Assembly: GCA_002083635.1 (NCBI GenBank)
Contig: MSXP01000004.1
Coordinates: 186,001-250,000 of the forward strand
Source of the DNA: Proteobacteria bacterium ST_bin12
Lineage (GTDB): Bacteria; Pseudomonadota; Gammaproteobacteria; Burkholderiales; Methylophilaceae
Length of the DNA stretch: 64,000 nt
Direction: 5' to 3'
Of the stretch, positions 28,556 through 36,824 are shown in pieces. How positions within the stretch are numbered: the stretch's first letter is position 1; the number at the start of each line of letters is the position of its first letter. Made by a program: the position numbers and the translations under genes. The notes beneath the pieces were generated by a model, which did not search any database, was not told where the DNA came from, and was given only the letters and a program-made list of their open reading frames with translations.

Positions 28556-29020
28556 ATGGATACAGGCATTAAAGAAAAAGATAGAAAAATCATTGCAAAA
28601 GGGTTATCTCATTTATTAGCCGATACCTACAGCCTATATTTAAAAACTCACTATTTTCATTGGAATGTCACAGGTCCAATGTTCAATACCTTGCATTTAA
28701 TGTTTGAAGCGCAATACACCGAGCTGGCTTTAGCGGTGGATCTAGTAGCCGAACGTATTCGCTCATTAGACGTTTATGCGCCAGGCACTTATAGCCAATT
28801 TGCCAAGCTTAGCTCTATTAAGGAATCCGATGGCGTGCCTAAAGCCAACGATATGATTGCCGAATTAGTGGCTGGTCACGAAGCCGTCTGTCGCACTGCG
28901 CGTAGCGTGTTCCCTGCGTCTGATGCTGCATCTGATGAAGCTACAGCTGATTTACTCACGCAACGTTTGCAGCTACATGAGAAAACCGCTTGGATGTTGC
29001 GTAGCTTGTTAGAAAAATAA
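28556..29020 (+). CDS. dps: Dps/miniferritin DNA-protection protein
   Basis: 154 residues, a four-helix dodecameric miniferritin that oxidises Fe(II) with peroxide and protects DNA. The ferroxidase residues occur at canonical spacing: His35 (FHWNVTG), His47, Asp62 and Glu66. A strong AAGGAG ribosome-binding site precedes ATG 28556. The gene stands alone: divergent ftsK upstream and its own terminator downstream. The AT-rich upstream region contains GATAATTATT, too weak to call a Fur site. Confidence 0.94.
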   Translation: MDTGIKEKDRKIIAKGLSHLLADTYSLYLKTHYFHWNVTGPMFNTLHLMFEAQYTELALAVDLVAERIRSLDVYAPGTYSQFAKLSSIKESDGVPKANDMIAELVAGHEAVCRTARSVFPASDAASDEATADLLTQRLQLHEKTAWMLRSLLEK

Positions 29021-29047
29021 TCCAAAACATCATAAATAATTTGAGTT

Positions 29048-29072
29048 AACCTGCTTGAAAAAGCAGGTTTTT
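29048..29072 (+). terminator. Rho-independent terminator of dps
   Basis: Perfect stem AACCTGCTT / AAGCAGGTT with a GAAA tetraloop followed by T residues, 27 bp after the dps stop. Confidence 0.92.
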
Positions 29073-29117
29073 GACCTTATTTAATGATTAATCGTTAATC
29101 TTAGAAAGCAATTCAAA

Positions 29118-30068
29118 ATGGCAACACGTCACATTCATCTCCTTATTTTAGGCTCAGGCCCAGCTGGTTACTCTGCCGCTGTTTATGCGGCACGGGCTAA
29201 TTTAAACCCTGTGCTTATCACTGGTATTGCGCAAGGCGGCCAATTGATGACGACTACTGAGGTAGATAACTGGCCAGCCGATGCCGATGGCGTGCAAGGC
29301 CCAGAGCTGATGGAACGTTTTCAAAAACACGCGGAGCGTTTTAATACCGAGATGATTTTTGACCATATTCACACCACGCATTTAAGTGAAAAACCGATTC
29401 GTTTAGTTGGTGATAATGGCGAATATACTTGTAACGCTTTAATTATCGCCACTGGTGCATCTGCACAGTATTTAGGCTTGCCATCAGAAGAAAAATTTAG
29501 CGGAAAAGGCGTTTCTGCCTGTGCCACTTGTGATGGATTTTTCTACCGCAATCAAGAAGTTGCAGTAATTGGCGGCGGCAATACAGCAGTTGAAGAAGCG
29601 CTGTACTTAGCCAATATTGCCAGCAAAGTAACGCTAGTGCACAGACGTGATAAATTTAAAGCCGAAGCCATACTAATGGACAAAGTAATGGCGCGTGTAG
29701 CGGAAGGTAAAATTGTATTAGAAACGTTTAATACCTTAGATGAAGTGTTGGGTGATGCAACAGGCGTAACCGGCATGCGCATTAAAAACGTAAACGATGG
29801 CACTACTAAAGACATTGAGCTAAAAGGCGTATTTATTGCCATTGGCCATAAACCGAATACCGATATTTTTGAAGGCCAATTAGAAATGGAAGGCGGCTAC
29901 ATAGTGACGCAAGCTGGCCGCAAAGGTAACGCAACTGCCACCAGCATACCTGGCATTTTTGCCGCAGGCGATGTGCAAGACCATATCTATCGCCAAGCGG
30001 TCACTAGTGCGGGAACGGGTTGTATGGCAGCGTTGGATGCAGAACGCTATTTGGATAATTTAAAATAA
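29118..30068 (+). CDS. trxB: Thioredoxin reductase
   Basis: 316 residues, a low-molecular-weight flavoprotein using NADPH to reduce thioredoxin. FAD-binding GSGPAGYSAAVYAA lies at the N-terminus. The redox-active disulphide is CATC (Cys135 and Cys138), followed by the NADPH-binding GGGNTAVEEALYL and a C-terminal FAD motif (GIFAAGDVQDHIYRQA). The length is standard and the gene lies 45 bp downstream of the dps terminator. Confidence 0.97.
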   Translation: MATRHIHLLILGSGPAGYSAAVYAARANLNPVLITGIAQGGQLMTTTEVDNWPADADGVQGPELMERFQKHAERFNTEMIFDHIHTTHLSEKPIRLVGDNGEYTCNALIIATGASAQYLGLPSEEKFSGKGVSACATCDGFFYRNQEVAVIGGGNTAVEEALYLANIASKVTLVHRRDKFKAEAILMDKVMARVAEGKIVLETFNTLDEVLGDATGVTGMRIKNVNDGTTKDIELKGVFIAIGHKPNTDIFEGQLEMEGGYIVTQAGRKGNATATSIPGIFAAGDVQDHIYRQAVTSAGTGCMAALDAERYLDNLK

Positions 30069-30140
30069 AAACCGTTAAAAGCATTTAAAACCAAAGACTT
30101 AACCCTAAAATCAAGGCAAATTTTAATTGATGATGACATT

Positions 30141-30842
30141 ATGGCTAAACCGAATCCATCATCAATTAAAAGCCCATCACTAGCGTCAAAGAAAATAGCG
30201 CTAAACGCAATTCCGCTATCAAAAGCGCAAGCAAAAGCCATTAAAACTGAGCTTGAACAAGCCAACCAAGCCAAGCTTGAAGCCTTAATAAATCAGCAAG
30301 AATTGGCTAAAGTAACAGCCGCAGAACAAGAGAAAAACTTATTTCTAGAAGCCGTTAAGAACGCGCGCCCACTTAATATAGATGTACCTTTTACCGAAAA
30401 AACCTACCCAAAACCTGTCGCAAAACAATTTTTACGTGATGAAAAACAAGCACTTAGAGATAGCTTAAGCGACGACTTTTACCCTGCGCACGAACTGGAA
30501 AGCGGTGAAGAATTACTTTATTTACGCACAGGCCAATCACCCAGCATATTGAGCAAATTGCGCTGCGGTTTTTGGGTGGTGCAAGCGCAAATTGATTTAC
30601 ATGGATTAATTAGTGATGAAGCGCGCGAATACGTAGCTGAATTTTTAAGCAGCTGCAAAAAGAAAAATATCCGCTGTGTGCGCATCGTGCATGGCAAAGG
30701 CCTAGGCTCACGCAACCGCGAACCCGTACTCAAACATAAACTGCGAAACTGGTTAATACAAAAAGATGAAGTGATTGCCTATGCGCAAGCTAAGCCAGAA
30801 GATGGTGGAAGTGGCGCAGTGATTGTTTTGTTGAAGGCATGA
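30141..30842 (+). CDS. Smr-domain protein
   Basis: 233 residues. The Lys/Ala/Gln-rich N-terminal half (residues 1-90) is low-complexity and probably helical. The C-terminal Smr (MutS2-type) domain begins near residue 150 with the IDLHGL box (QIDLHGLISDEAREYV) and the HGKG motif (VRIVHGKGLGSRNREPVL). Stand-alone Smr proteins of this kind resemble YfcN/SmrB, an endonuclease that cleaves mRNA at collided ribosomes. That link is family-based, not shown here. It lies 72 bp after trxB. Confidence 0.85.
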   Translation: MAKPNPSSIKSPSLASKKIALNAIPLSKAQAKAIKTELEQANQAKLEALINQQELAKVTAAEQEKNLFLEAVKNARPLNIDVPFTEKTYPKPVAKQFLRDEKQALRDSLSDDFYPAHELESGEELLYLRTGQSPSILSKLRCGFWVVQAQIDLHGLISDEAREYVAEFLSSCKKKNIRCVRIVHGKGLGSRNREPVLKHKLRNWLIQKDEVIAYAQAKPEDGGSGAVIVLLKA

Positions 30843-30897
30843 AGTTTCAAGCCTATAGATTTGATAAAGTTAACTTTGTATATTTTGATTGGGCATT

Positions 30898-31359
30898 ATG
30901 TCGATTAGTGAAACAGTAAGTGTAGTTGGGTTGATTTTTGGGGTATCAGGGTTTGTACTTGGGGTAATGAATTACTTTCGTGACCGTCACAAAGTTGAAG
31001 TTTCATTGCAATGGGATTTAGATGTTAGCTCTGGCAGTGGTTATGACAATACTAAAAAATGGGGCCTGATTCGTGTTACCAACGTTGGTCGTCGACCAAC
31101 TTATATCAGTCATGTTGCATTAAAATTACCTAAGGGATATGACCATACTCATTTAGTCATTATTGGAGGTATTAATGGTAAAAAATTAACTGAAGGAGAC
31201 CCAACAGAAATATTTATGGTCACTCAAGAAAATATGGAAACATATGCAAACGATTGGCGAAAAATCATTGCACAAGTTAGTGACTCTTCTGGAAAAGTAT
31301 GGTTTTCTAATAAACTCAAAAGCAAAGAATGTCCTTCATGGGCTAAAGCCTCTGAATAA
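30898..31359 (+). CDS. Hypothetical membrane-anchored protein
   Basis: 153 residues from ATG 30898 (the frame is open from TTG 30889). One N-terminal helix (ISETVSVVGLIFGVSGFVLGVMNYF) is followed by a soluble beta-rich domain with RVTNVGRRPTYISHVALKLP. A similar fold is common in small proteins with an N-terminal anchor and an Ig-like domain. No family is recognised. The codon use looks more AT-rich than its neighbours, suggesting an accessory gene. Its stop directly abuts the stop of the convergent DUF1348 gene. Confidence 0.55.
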   Translation: MSISETVSVVGLIFGVSGFVLGVMNYFRDRHKVEVSLQWDLDVSSGSGYDNTKKWGLIRVTNVGRRPTYISHVALKLPKGYDHTHLVIIGGINGKKLTEGDPTEIFMVTQENMETYANDWRKIIAQVSDSSGKVWFSNKLKSKECPSWAKASE

Positions 31360-31836
31360 TTACAATCCCAAATCACTCAAACTCGCATGCTCATCTGGCC
31401 GGCGGCCTAACGGCCAAAAGAATTTTCTGTCACTCTCTTTAATCGGCAAATCGTTGATACTGGCGTAGCGTAACTCCATTAAACCATTGGTATCAAACTG
31501 CCAGTTTTCGTTACCATAGCTTCTAGACCAGTTACCTGCATCGTCATGCCATTCATAGGCAAAGCGTACCGCGATGCGGTTGCCATCAAATGCCCATAGC
31601 TCTTTAATTAGGCGATACTCAAGCTCTTTCGCCCATTTTCGGGTTAAGAATTCCACAATCTGCGCGCGTCCCTTGGGAAATTCAGCACGATTACGCCATT
31701 GTGAATCTTGGGTATAGACCATTGAAACGCGTTGCGGGTCGCGGCTGTTCCAGCCATCTTCTGCCATTCGCACTTTTTGAATCGCGGTTTCACGTGTGAA
31801 AGGTGGTACTGGCGGGCGGGTTTCTATGTCGGTCAT
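31360..31836 (-). CDS. DUF1348 / NTF2-like protein
   Basis: 158 residues matching the DUF1348 family within the NTF2/SnoaL-like superfamily, small cone-shaped dimers of unknown function. Characteristic stretches are ETAIQKVRMAEDGWNSRDP, LTRKWAKELEYRLIKELWAF and RFAYEWHDDAGNWSRSYGNENW. The Trp-rich core is intact and the protein is full length. The upstream region (31837-32186) holds two repeat elements rather than another gene. Confidence 0.85.
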   Translation of the reverse strand: MTDIETRPPVPPFTRETAIQKVRMAEDGWNSRDPQRVSMVYTQDSQWRNRAEFPKGRAQIVEFLTRKWAKELEYRLIKELWAFDGNRIAVRFAYEWHDDAGNWSRSYGNENWQFDTNGLMELRYASINDLPIKESDRKFFWPLGRRPDEHASLSDLGL

Positions 31837-31877
31837 TTTTTGCTCCTAAACTTTAGCATAAATTTAAAAACTACCTA

Positions 31878-32034
31878 CGTCATTCCAGCGCAGGCTGGAA
31901 TCCAGGCAAGATATATGTCAACCAGTATATCAATAGGCTTTGCGTGCAGAAACTTGAAACACAAATAGTAGCGCATTTAAGTCATTAACAAAAAATTTTA
32001 GCTGGGCTGGATTCCAGCCTGCGCTGGAATGACG
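31878..32034. repeat. REP-like doublet: two inverted 28-bp copies, 101 bp apart
   Basis: Bases 31878-31905 and 32007-32034 are exact reverse complements over 28 bp. Each copy contains its own small palindrome of the form ATTCCAGC-GCAG-GCTGGAAT. The family resembles the GTCATTCC-type extragenic repeats common in Proteobacteria and the dRS3 repeats of Neisseria. Two inverted units around a spacer is the arrangement of a REPIN. The 101-bp spacer is AT-rich and contains no convincing gene. Confidence 0.85.
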
Positions 32035-32068
32035 GAGTTGATATATTTCTTTAAATTTTAACAACACT

Positions 32069-32188
32069 AAAATCAATATGATGGGATACAGTGCAAGGCG
32101 CACGGAGCACAGAAACCGGAATGTACACAGAGTACATGAGGATTTCGAGCACCGCGCAACGCCGCAATGTGCCCATGATATTGATTTT
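32069..32188. repeat. 120-bp imperfect palindrome (long hairpin element)
   Basis: The outer arms AAAATCAATATGATGGG (32069-32085) and CCCATGATATTGATTTT (32172-32188) pair with one mismatch. The inner arms pair imperfectly, with G-U pairs, around a GTACACAGAGTAC centre near 32122-32135. The element ends within the stop codon of the ABC exporter gene and would fold as the 3' end of that mRNA. Similar GTGCAAGGCG...GTACATGAGGAT...CAACGCCGC palindromes are, from memory, dispersed in many proteobacterial genomes. Confidence 0.75.
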
Positions 32189-34028
32189 ACTGCTCACCCA
32201 AGAAACCACCGCTTTGATGCGCCCATAGGCTAGCATACAAGCCACCTAGTTTCAGTAATTCGGCATGGCTACCCTGCTCAATTATGTTGCCATTATCCAG
32301 CACAATTAATTTATCCATGGCGGCAATGGTTGAAAGCCTATGTGCAATAGCAACCACGGTTTTGCCTTGCATCAAATTATAAAGGCTGGCTTGAATCACG
32401 GTTTCCACTTCCGAATCCAGCGCACTGGTGGCTTCATCTAACAACAATATCGGTGCATCTTTTAGCATCACACGCGCAATGGCAATACGCTGGCGTTGGC
32501 CTCCAGAAAGCTTTACGCCGCGCTCGCCTACATGCGCATCGTAACCTGTTCTTCCTTTTACATCGCTTAAATTCAATATAAATTCGTGTGCTTCGGCACG
32601 TTTGGCGGCGGCAATCATTTCTTCTTCTGTGGCATTTGGGCGGCCGTATAAAATATTATCGCGCACGCTTCTGTGCAAAAGTGACGTATCTTGCGTGACC
32701 ATGCCGATACTGGCGCGTAGCGAATTTTGGGTGACCGCATTAATATTTTGCTGATCAATCAAAATGCTGCCTGCCTCCACCTCATAAAAACGTAATAGCA
32801 AATTAACAATAGTGGATTTACCTGCGCCAGAACGCCCTACCAGCCCTACTTTTTCGCCTGCTTGAATGGTTAAGTTAAGCTTGTTGATAACTTGTTTATA
32901 TTGGCTGACTTCTACTTTGCCATAGTTAAAATTCACCGCATCAAAAACTACTTCGCCTTGATGAACCTTTAACGGTTTTGCATCAGGCGCATCGTTAATA
33001 TTATTGTGCATGGTCAGGGTATTCATACCGTCTTGCACAGTACCCACTTGCTCATAGAGCGATGTCATTTCCCACATCACCCAATGCGAAACGCCATTAA
33101 GACGCAGCGCCATGGCTGTTGCCGCCGCCACGCCGCCTACCGTTACCTCACCAATACTCCATAGCCATAAAGCCGTTAAGCCCGTGGCAATAATCAGTAG
33201 CATATTGAGTATGTGATTGACGATTTCGACTGAGCTGACCAATTGCATTTGCCCATGCACAGTATCCAAAAAATCTTGCATAGCATGCTTGGCGTATCCC
33301 GCCTCGCGGCCTGCATGGCTAAACAATTTCACTGTACTAATATTGGTGTAAGCATCGGTAATGCGGCCTGTCATTAGGCTGCGTGCATCGGCTTGGCGTT
33401 GCGATGTTTTGCTTAATTTAGGCACAAAATAACTGAGTGATGCCACATAACAGGCCAACCACACCAAAAATGGAATGGTAATAAGCGGATTGAAATAACC
33501 CACAATGGTGACCATAGTGCCAAAATACACGATCACGTAAATCATGATATCGGCCACAATAAACCATACATCGCGCACGGCCAGCGCAGTTTGCATCACT
33601 TTTGCCGCTACGCGCCCTGCAAACTCGTCTTGGTAGAAGCTCATGCTTTGATTCAACATCAGCCGATGGAAATTCCAGCGCAGACGCATGGGAAAATTGC
33701 CCGCCAATGCTTGGTGCTTAAATAAAGTCTGCAACACAATAAATAGCGTGCTAAACAATAAAACGCCTGCCAATATCATTAAACGGTTGCCTTCTTGCTG
33801 CCATAGCAATTGCGGCGGAATATCGCTTAACCAATCCACCACTTTGCCCATCATGGCAAACAACAACGCTTCAAAGGCACCAATTAAGCCTGTAAAAACC
33901 GTCATGCCCAATAAAAATGGGCGCATGCCTGCTGTGCAATCCCACGCAAATTGCCAAAAATTCTTAGGTGGCGTGGTGATTAAAGCATCAGGAAACGGCT
34001 TTGCGAGTTTTTGAAACCAATTGAACAT
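32187..34028 (-). CDS. ABC exporter (fused permease/ATPase, MDR type)
   Basis: 613 residues. The N-terminal six-helix transmembrane domain (residues ~35-330) is fused to a nucleotide-binding domain with Walker A VGRSGAGKST (about 393-402), signature LSGGQRQRIAIAR (about 500) and Walker B ILLLDEATSALDSE. It works as a homodimer, like MsbA and other multidrug or lipid exporters. The substrate is not predictable. The gene stands alone, with 182 bp to ispF upstream, and its stop codon lies in a long hairpin element. Confidence 0.88.
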   Translation of the reverse strand: MFNWFQKLAKPFPDALITTPPKNFWQFAWDCTAGMRPFLLGMTVFTGLIGAFEALLFAMMGKVVDWLSDIPPQLLWQQEGNRLMILAGVLLFSTLFIVLQTLFKHQALAGNFPMRLRWNFHRLMLNQSMSFYQDEFAGRVAAKVMQTALAVRDVWFIVADIMIYVIVYFGTMVTIVGYFNPLITIPFLVWLACYVASLSYFVPKLSKTSQRQADARSLMTGRITDAYTNISTVKLFSHAGREAGYAKHAMQDFLDTVHGQMQLVSSVEIVNHILNMLLIIATGLTALWLWSIGEVTVGGVAAATAMALRLNGVSHWVMWEMTSLYEQVGTVQDGMNTLTMHNNINDAPDAKPLKVHQGEVVFDAVNFNYGKVEVSQYKQVINKLNLTIQAGEKVGLVGRSGAGKSTIVNLLLRFYEVEAGSILIDQQNINAVTQNSLRASIGMVTQDTSLLHRSVRDNILYGRPNATEEEMIAAAKRAEAHEFILNLSDVKGRTGYDAHVGERGVKLSGGQRQRIAIARVMLKDAPILLLDEATSALDSEVETVIQASLYNLMQGKTVVAIAHRLSTIAAMDKLIVLDNGNIIEQGSHAELLKLGGLYASLWAHQSGGFLGEQ

Positions 34029-34210
34029 AAGAAATTTTAGTGTTTTCTGTAAAGATATTATTGCTTATACGAGTGACAATTTAAAGATTAGTGCCTGAAT
34101 ATTCACTTGGCGGGTCTTACAAATAAGGAACGCCCAATGTTTGGGCTGGTTGGCACAGTATTAAATACAATACTTTAAACGGTAGAAATTAATACTTTTG
34201 TACCTGAATC

Positions 34211-34684
34211 TTACGAAATAATCGTGCAGACCGCTTCTGCAGCGATACCTTCGCCGCGGCCTGTAAAGCCTAATTTCTCTGTGGTAGTCGCTTTAACGTT
34301 CACTTGTTCAAGTGTGATTTGGCAATCGGCCGCAATATTAGCGCACATTTGCGTAGTGTGCTTTGAAAGCTTAGGCGCTTCGCAAATCACGGTCGCATCA
34401 ATATTATTCACTGTGTAATTTTTATCATGTAAAAGCGCCACTACATGACGCAACAATAAGCGTGAATCTGCATTTTTATAGGTGTTATCACCAGGTGGAA
34501 AATGCTTGCCAATATCGCCCATCGCCGCCGCACCCAATAGCGCATCGCATATGGCATGCAACAGAACATCAGCGTCTGAATGACCATCTAAGCCTTTTGT
34601 ATGTGGCACATCTACGCCGCCGATAATACATTTTCTGTCAGCTAGCAAGGCATGCACATCAAAACCGTGACCGATACGTATCAT
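34211..34684 (-). CDS. ispF: 2-C-methyl-D-erythritol 2,4-cyclodiphosphate synthase
   Basis: 157 residues, step five of the MEP isoprenoid pathway. The zinc ligands are visible as Asp9 and His11 (GFDVHAL) and His43 (LLHAICDALLGAAAMGDIGKHFP). The CDP-binding region ATTTEKLGFTGRGEGIAAEAV is at the C-terminus. Its ATG overlaps the stop of ispD, giving translational coupling of successive enzymes. A small hairpin (GCCCAA/TTGGGC at 34132-34146) lies downstream but has no T-run. Confidence 0.97.
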   Translation of the reverse strand: MIRIGHGFDVHALLADRKCIIGGVDVPHTKGLDGHSDADVLLHAICDALLGAAAMGDIGKHFPPGDNTYKNADSRLLLRHVVALLHDKNYTVNNIDATVICEAPKLSKHTTQMCANIAADCQITLEQVNVKATTTEKLGFTGRGEGIAAEAVCTIIS

Positions 34685-35382
34685 GCGTTACCTTTTGCTT
34701 TTTCTGCATTAAATAATGCTTCTAATAGCTCTAAATCTTGCGGATAAGTGACTTTTAAATTACGTAATTCGCCCTGCACCAATGTTGGTTTTAAGCCTAA
34801 AGCCTCAATCGCTTCTGCTTCATCTGTTACGCTAGCACCAAACTGACTTAACGCATTTTTTAGGGTTAAAAATCGAAACATCTGCGGCGTTTGTGCTTGC
34901 CATAAGTTAGCGCGCGGAATGGTTTTTTCAACTTGATTATCCGCAGCGGATTTCTTTAATGTATCCGCTACTGGCAACGCCAACAAGCCGCCAACGGCAT
35001 CTCTTTCTAAACGATTCATGAGACCATCGAGCAAAGTATGCGTCAGGCCAGGGCGCGCCGCATCATGCACTAATATCCAATCATCGGCTTGCAAAGTCGG
35101 TTCGATAGCATTTAATGTGTTGAGCACAGTTTCGGCACGGGTTGCACCGCCTGTGTAATGCAAATGCAAGCGGCTTTCTGGCTCTAAAGTCAGACTACGC
35201 CAAAAATCATCTTCGGGATTTAACGCAACATGAATACCTGCGATGCGCGGATGATTGAAAAAAACTTGAATGCAATGCGAAATCATTGGCTTGCCGCCTA
35301 GCGGAATATATTGCTTGGGCAACAGATTCGCCATACGGTTTCCAACGCCAGCTGCGGGAATAATTACATGAAAAAACGCCAT
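34681..35382 (-). CDS. ispD: 2-C-methyl-D-erythritol 4-phosphate cytidylyltransferase
   Basis: 233 residues, joining CTP and MEP to make CDP-ME. The N-terminal nucleotide-binding loop is IIPAAGVGNRMANLLPKQYIPLGGKPM, with VHDAARP and the Lys of KVTYPQDL near the end. ATG 35382 is the only plausible start, since an in-frame stop lies just upstream. There is no Shine-Dalgarno sequence, and the ATG sits inside a strong hairpin that looks like the terminator of the upstream ammonium transporter gene (see that entry). Confidence 0.96.
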   Translation of the reverse strand: MAFFHVIIPAAGVGNRMANLLPKQYIPLGGKPMISHCIQVFFNHPRIAGIHVALNPEDDFWRSLTLEPESRLHLHYTGGATRAETVLNTLNAIEPTLQADDWILVHDAARPGLTHTLLDGLMNRLERDAVGGLLALPVADTLKKSAADNQVEKTIPRANLWQAQTPQMFRFLTLKNALSQFGASVTDEAEAIEALGLKPTLVQGELRNLKVTYPQDLELLEALFNAEKAKGNA

Positions 35383-35404
35383 GCTTTATTTTAGCATGGC
35401 GTTT
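35371..35404 (-). terminator. Terminator-like hairpin after amtB that covers the ispD start codon
   Basis: On the minus strand a perfect 12-bp stem AAACGCCATGCT / AGCATGGCGTTT with a 7-base loop is followed by six T. It lies 61 bp after the amt stop, where a terminator is expected. The ATG of ispD (35382-35380) is within the second arm. Transcripts reading through would hide the ispD start. Confidence 0.85.
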
Positions 35405-35438
35405 ATTTAGAGATAAAACTTATGAGGATTATTTAGTT

Positions 35439-35486
35439 AATCATCAGCGGTTGCGCTGGGCCTTTCAATCATCAGCGGTCGCGCTG
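35439..35486. repeat. Tandem duplication at the 3' end of the ammonium transporter gene
   Basis: AATCATCAGCGGTTGCGCTG (35439-35458) and AATCATCAGCGGTCGCGCTG (35467-35486) differ at one base and have a 28-bp period. The second copy encodes the end of the protein (SATADD plus stop). The first is a downstream duplicate that again spells SATADD-stop, but in a shifted frame. A recent slippage or duplication is the simplest reading. Confidence 0.8.
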
Positions 35487-36655
35487 ATGCGGTGGATACT
35501 AATATCAGCACCATCGTATTCTTCTTCGGCGCTCATACGAATTCCGCTTAACATTTTAAGTGTGCCGTACACTACAAAGCCACCTGCTAAGGCAATAACG
35601 ATACCCAAGCCAGTACCAATTAGTTGCGCGCTTAAACTTACACCACCTAAGCCACCTAATGCTTTTGCACCGAATATACCAGCGGCAATGCCGCCCCAAG
35701 CGCCACACAAACCATGTAGCGGCCACACACCCAACACGTCATCAATTTTTAAGCGATTTTGCGTTAAGTTAAAGGCCCATACAAACAAGCCGCCAGCCAC
35801 TACGCCTGTTGCCAGCGCGCCCAGCGGGTGCATCACATCGGAGCCTGCACATACCGCCACCAAACCCGCTAGTGGGCCATTGTGCACAAAACCTGGGTCA
35901 TTTTTGCCGATTAACAAGGCAGCTAATGTGCCGCCCACCAATGCCATCAGCGAGTTAACAGCCACCAAGCCTGAAATGCCTTGTACAGCCTGTGCTGACA
36001 TGACGTTAAAGCCAAACCAGCCAACTGTAAGAATCCATGCGCCTAAGGCCAGAAATGGGATATTAGAAGGTGGATAAGCATGCAAGCGGCCATCTTTACC
36101 ATAACGGCCTGTGCGTGCGCCTAGCAGAATAACTGCCGCTAGTGCAATCCAGCCACCCATGGCATGCACCACCACAGAGCCAGCAAAATCATGAAACTTA
36201 GCACCAAAACTGGCTAATAACCAATCTTGAAAACCATAATGGCTATTCCAAGCAATGCCTTCAAAAAATGGATAGACAAAACCGACAATTAAAAAAGTAG
36301 CGGCTACTTGCGGGTTGAATTTGGCACGTTCTGCAATACCACCAGAAACGATGGCTGGAATCGCTGCTGCAAAAGTTAACAAGAAAAAGAATTTAACTAA
36401 ATCGAAGCCATTTTTGGCAGCTAGAATTTCGGCACCACTGTAAAAGCTCACGCCGTAAGCAATGCTGTAGCCGATAAAGAAATACGCGATAGTCGAAATT
36501 GAAAAATCGACCATGATTTTAACTAAGGCATTGACCTGATTTTTACTGCGAACCGTGCCCACCTCTAAAAAGGCGAAGCCCGCATGCATTGCCAGCACCA
36601 TAATGGCGCCTAGCAATACAAATAAAACATCATTCGCCGAAACGAGTGCTTCCAT
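35465..36655 (-). CDS. amtB: Ammonium transporter (AmtB family)
   Basis: 396 residues, polytopic Amt/Mep channel with about eleven helices. The N-terminus is LFVLLGAIMVLAMHAGFAFLEVGTVRSKN. Conserved pore histidines occur in VVVHAMGGW and MHPLGALATG, along with the AWNSHYGFQDW loop. A C-terminal cytoplasmic tail (EEEYDGADISIHR) would meet a PII protein; no glnK is adjacent. The promoter region carries a sigma54 element and two NtrC-type sites, so it should be induced by nitrogen limitation. A terminator hairpin overlapping ispD follows. Confidence 0.94.
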   Translation of the reverse strand: MEALVSANDVLFVLLGAIMVLAMHAGFAFLEVGTVRSKNQVNALVKIMVDFSISTIAYFFIGYSIAYGVSFYSGAEILAAKNGFDLVKFFFLLTFAAAIPAIVSGGIAERAKFNPQVAATFLIVGFVYPFFEGIAWNSHYGFQDWLLASFGAKFHDFAGSVVVHAMGGWIALAAVILLGARTGRYGKDGRLHAYPPSNIPFLALGAWILTVGWFGFNVMSAQAVQGISGLVAVNSLMALVGGTLAALLIGKNDPGFVHNGPLAGLVAVCAGSDVMHPLGALATGVVAGGLFVWAFNLTQNRLKIDDVLGVWPLHGLCGAWGGIAAGIFGAKALGGLGGVSLSAQLIGTGLGIVIALAGGFVVYGTLKMLSGIRMSAEEEYDGADISIHRISATADD

Positions 36656-36712
36656 TTTTAATCCCCAAAATAATAATAATTGTTGTCATGTAGTGCAAAA
36701 CAGGGCATTACA

Positions 36713-36728
36713 AGCAACAATCACGCCA
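36713..36728 (-). promoter_or_regulatory. Sigma54 (RpoN) promoter of the ammonium transporter gene
   Basis: Minus-strand TGGCGTGATTGTTGCT matches the -24/-12 consensus TGGCACG-N4-TTGCW, with the invariant GG and GC exactly 10 bases apart. The predicted transcription start is near 36702, giving a ~46-base leader. Confidence 0.8.
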
Positions 36729-36779
36729 TTTATGCATGATTGATTATAAAGGGATTTTTTTGAAAATTAAAGATAGTGC

Positions 36780-36824
36780 GCACATTATTAGTGCAGTGCA
36801 CAATTTGTAGCACTAATAATGTGC
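36780..36824 (-). promoter_or_regulatory. Two tandem NtrC-type enhancer sites
   Basis: GCACATTATTAGTGC (36780-36794) and GCACTAATAATGTGC (36810-36824) each have the GCAC-N7-GTGC form of the NtrC site. They start 30 bp apart, close to three helical turns, and centre about 85 and 115 bp upstream of the predicted start. This is the usual enhancer geometry. The two are also exact reverse complements of each other. Confidence 0.75.

Noticed and set aside
31906..32006. Small RNA or small gene between the REP-like repeats
   Set aside because: The spacer is AT-rich without a convincing ribosome-binding site, start codon or promoter.
34132..34146. Terminator after ispF
   Set aside because: The GCCCAA/TTGGGC hairpin is short and lacks a T-run on the minus strand.
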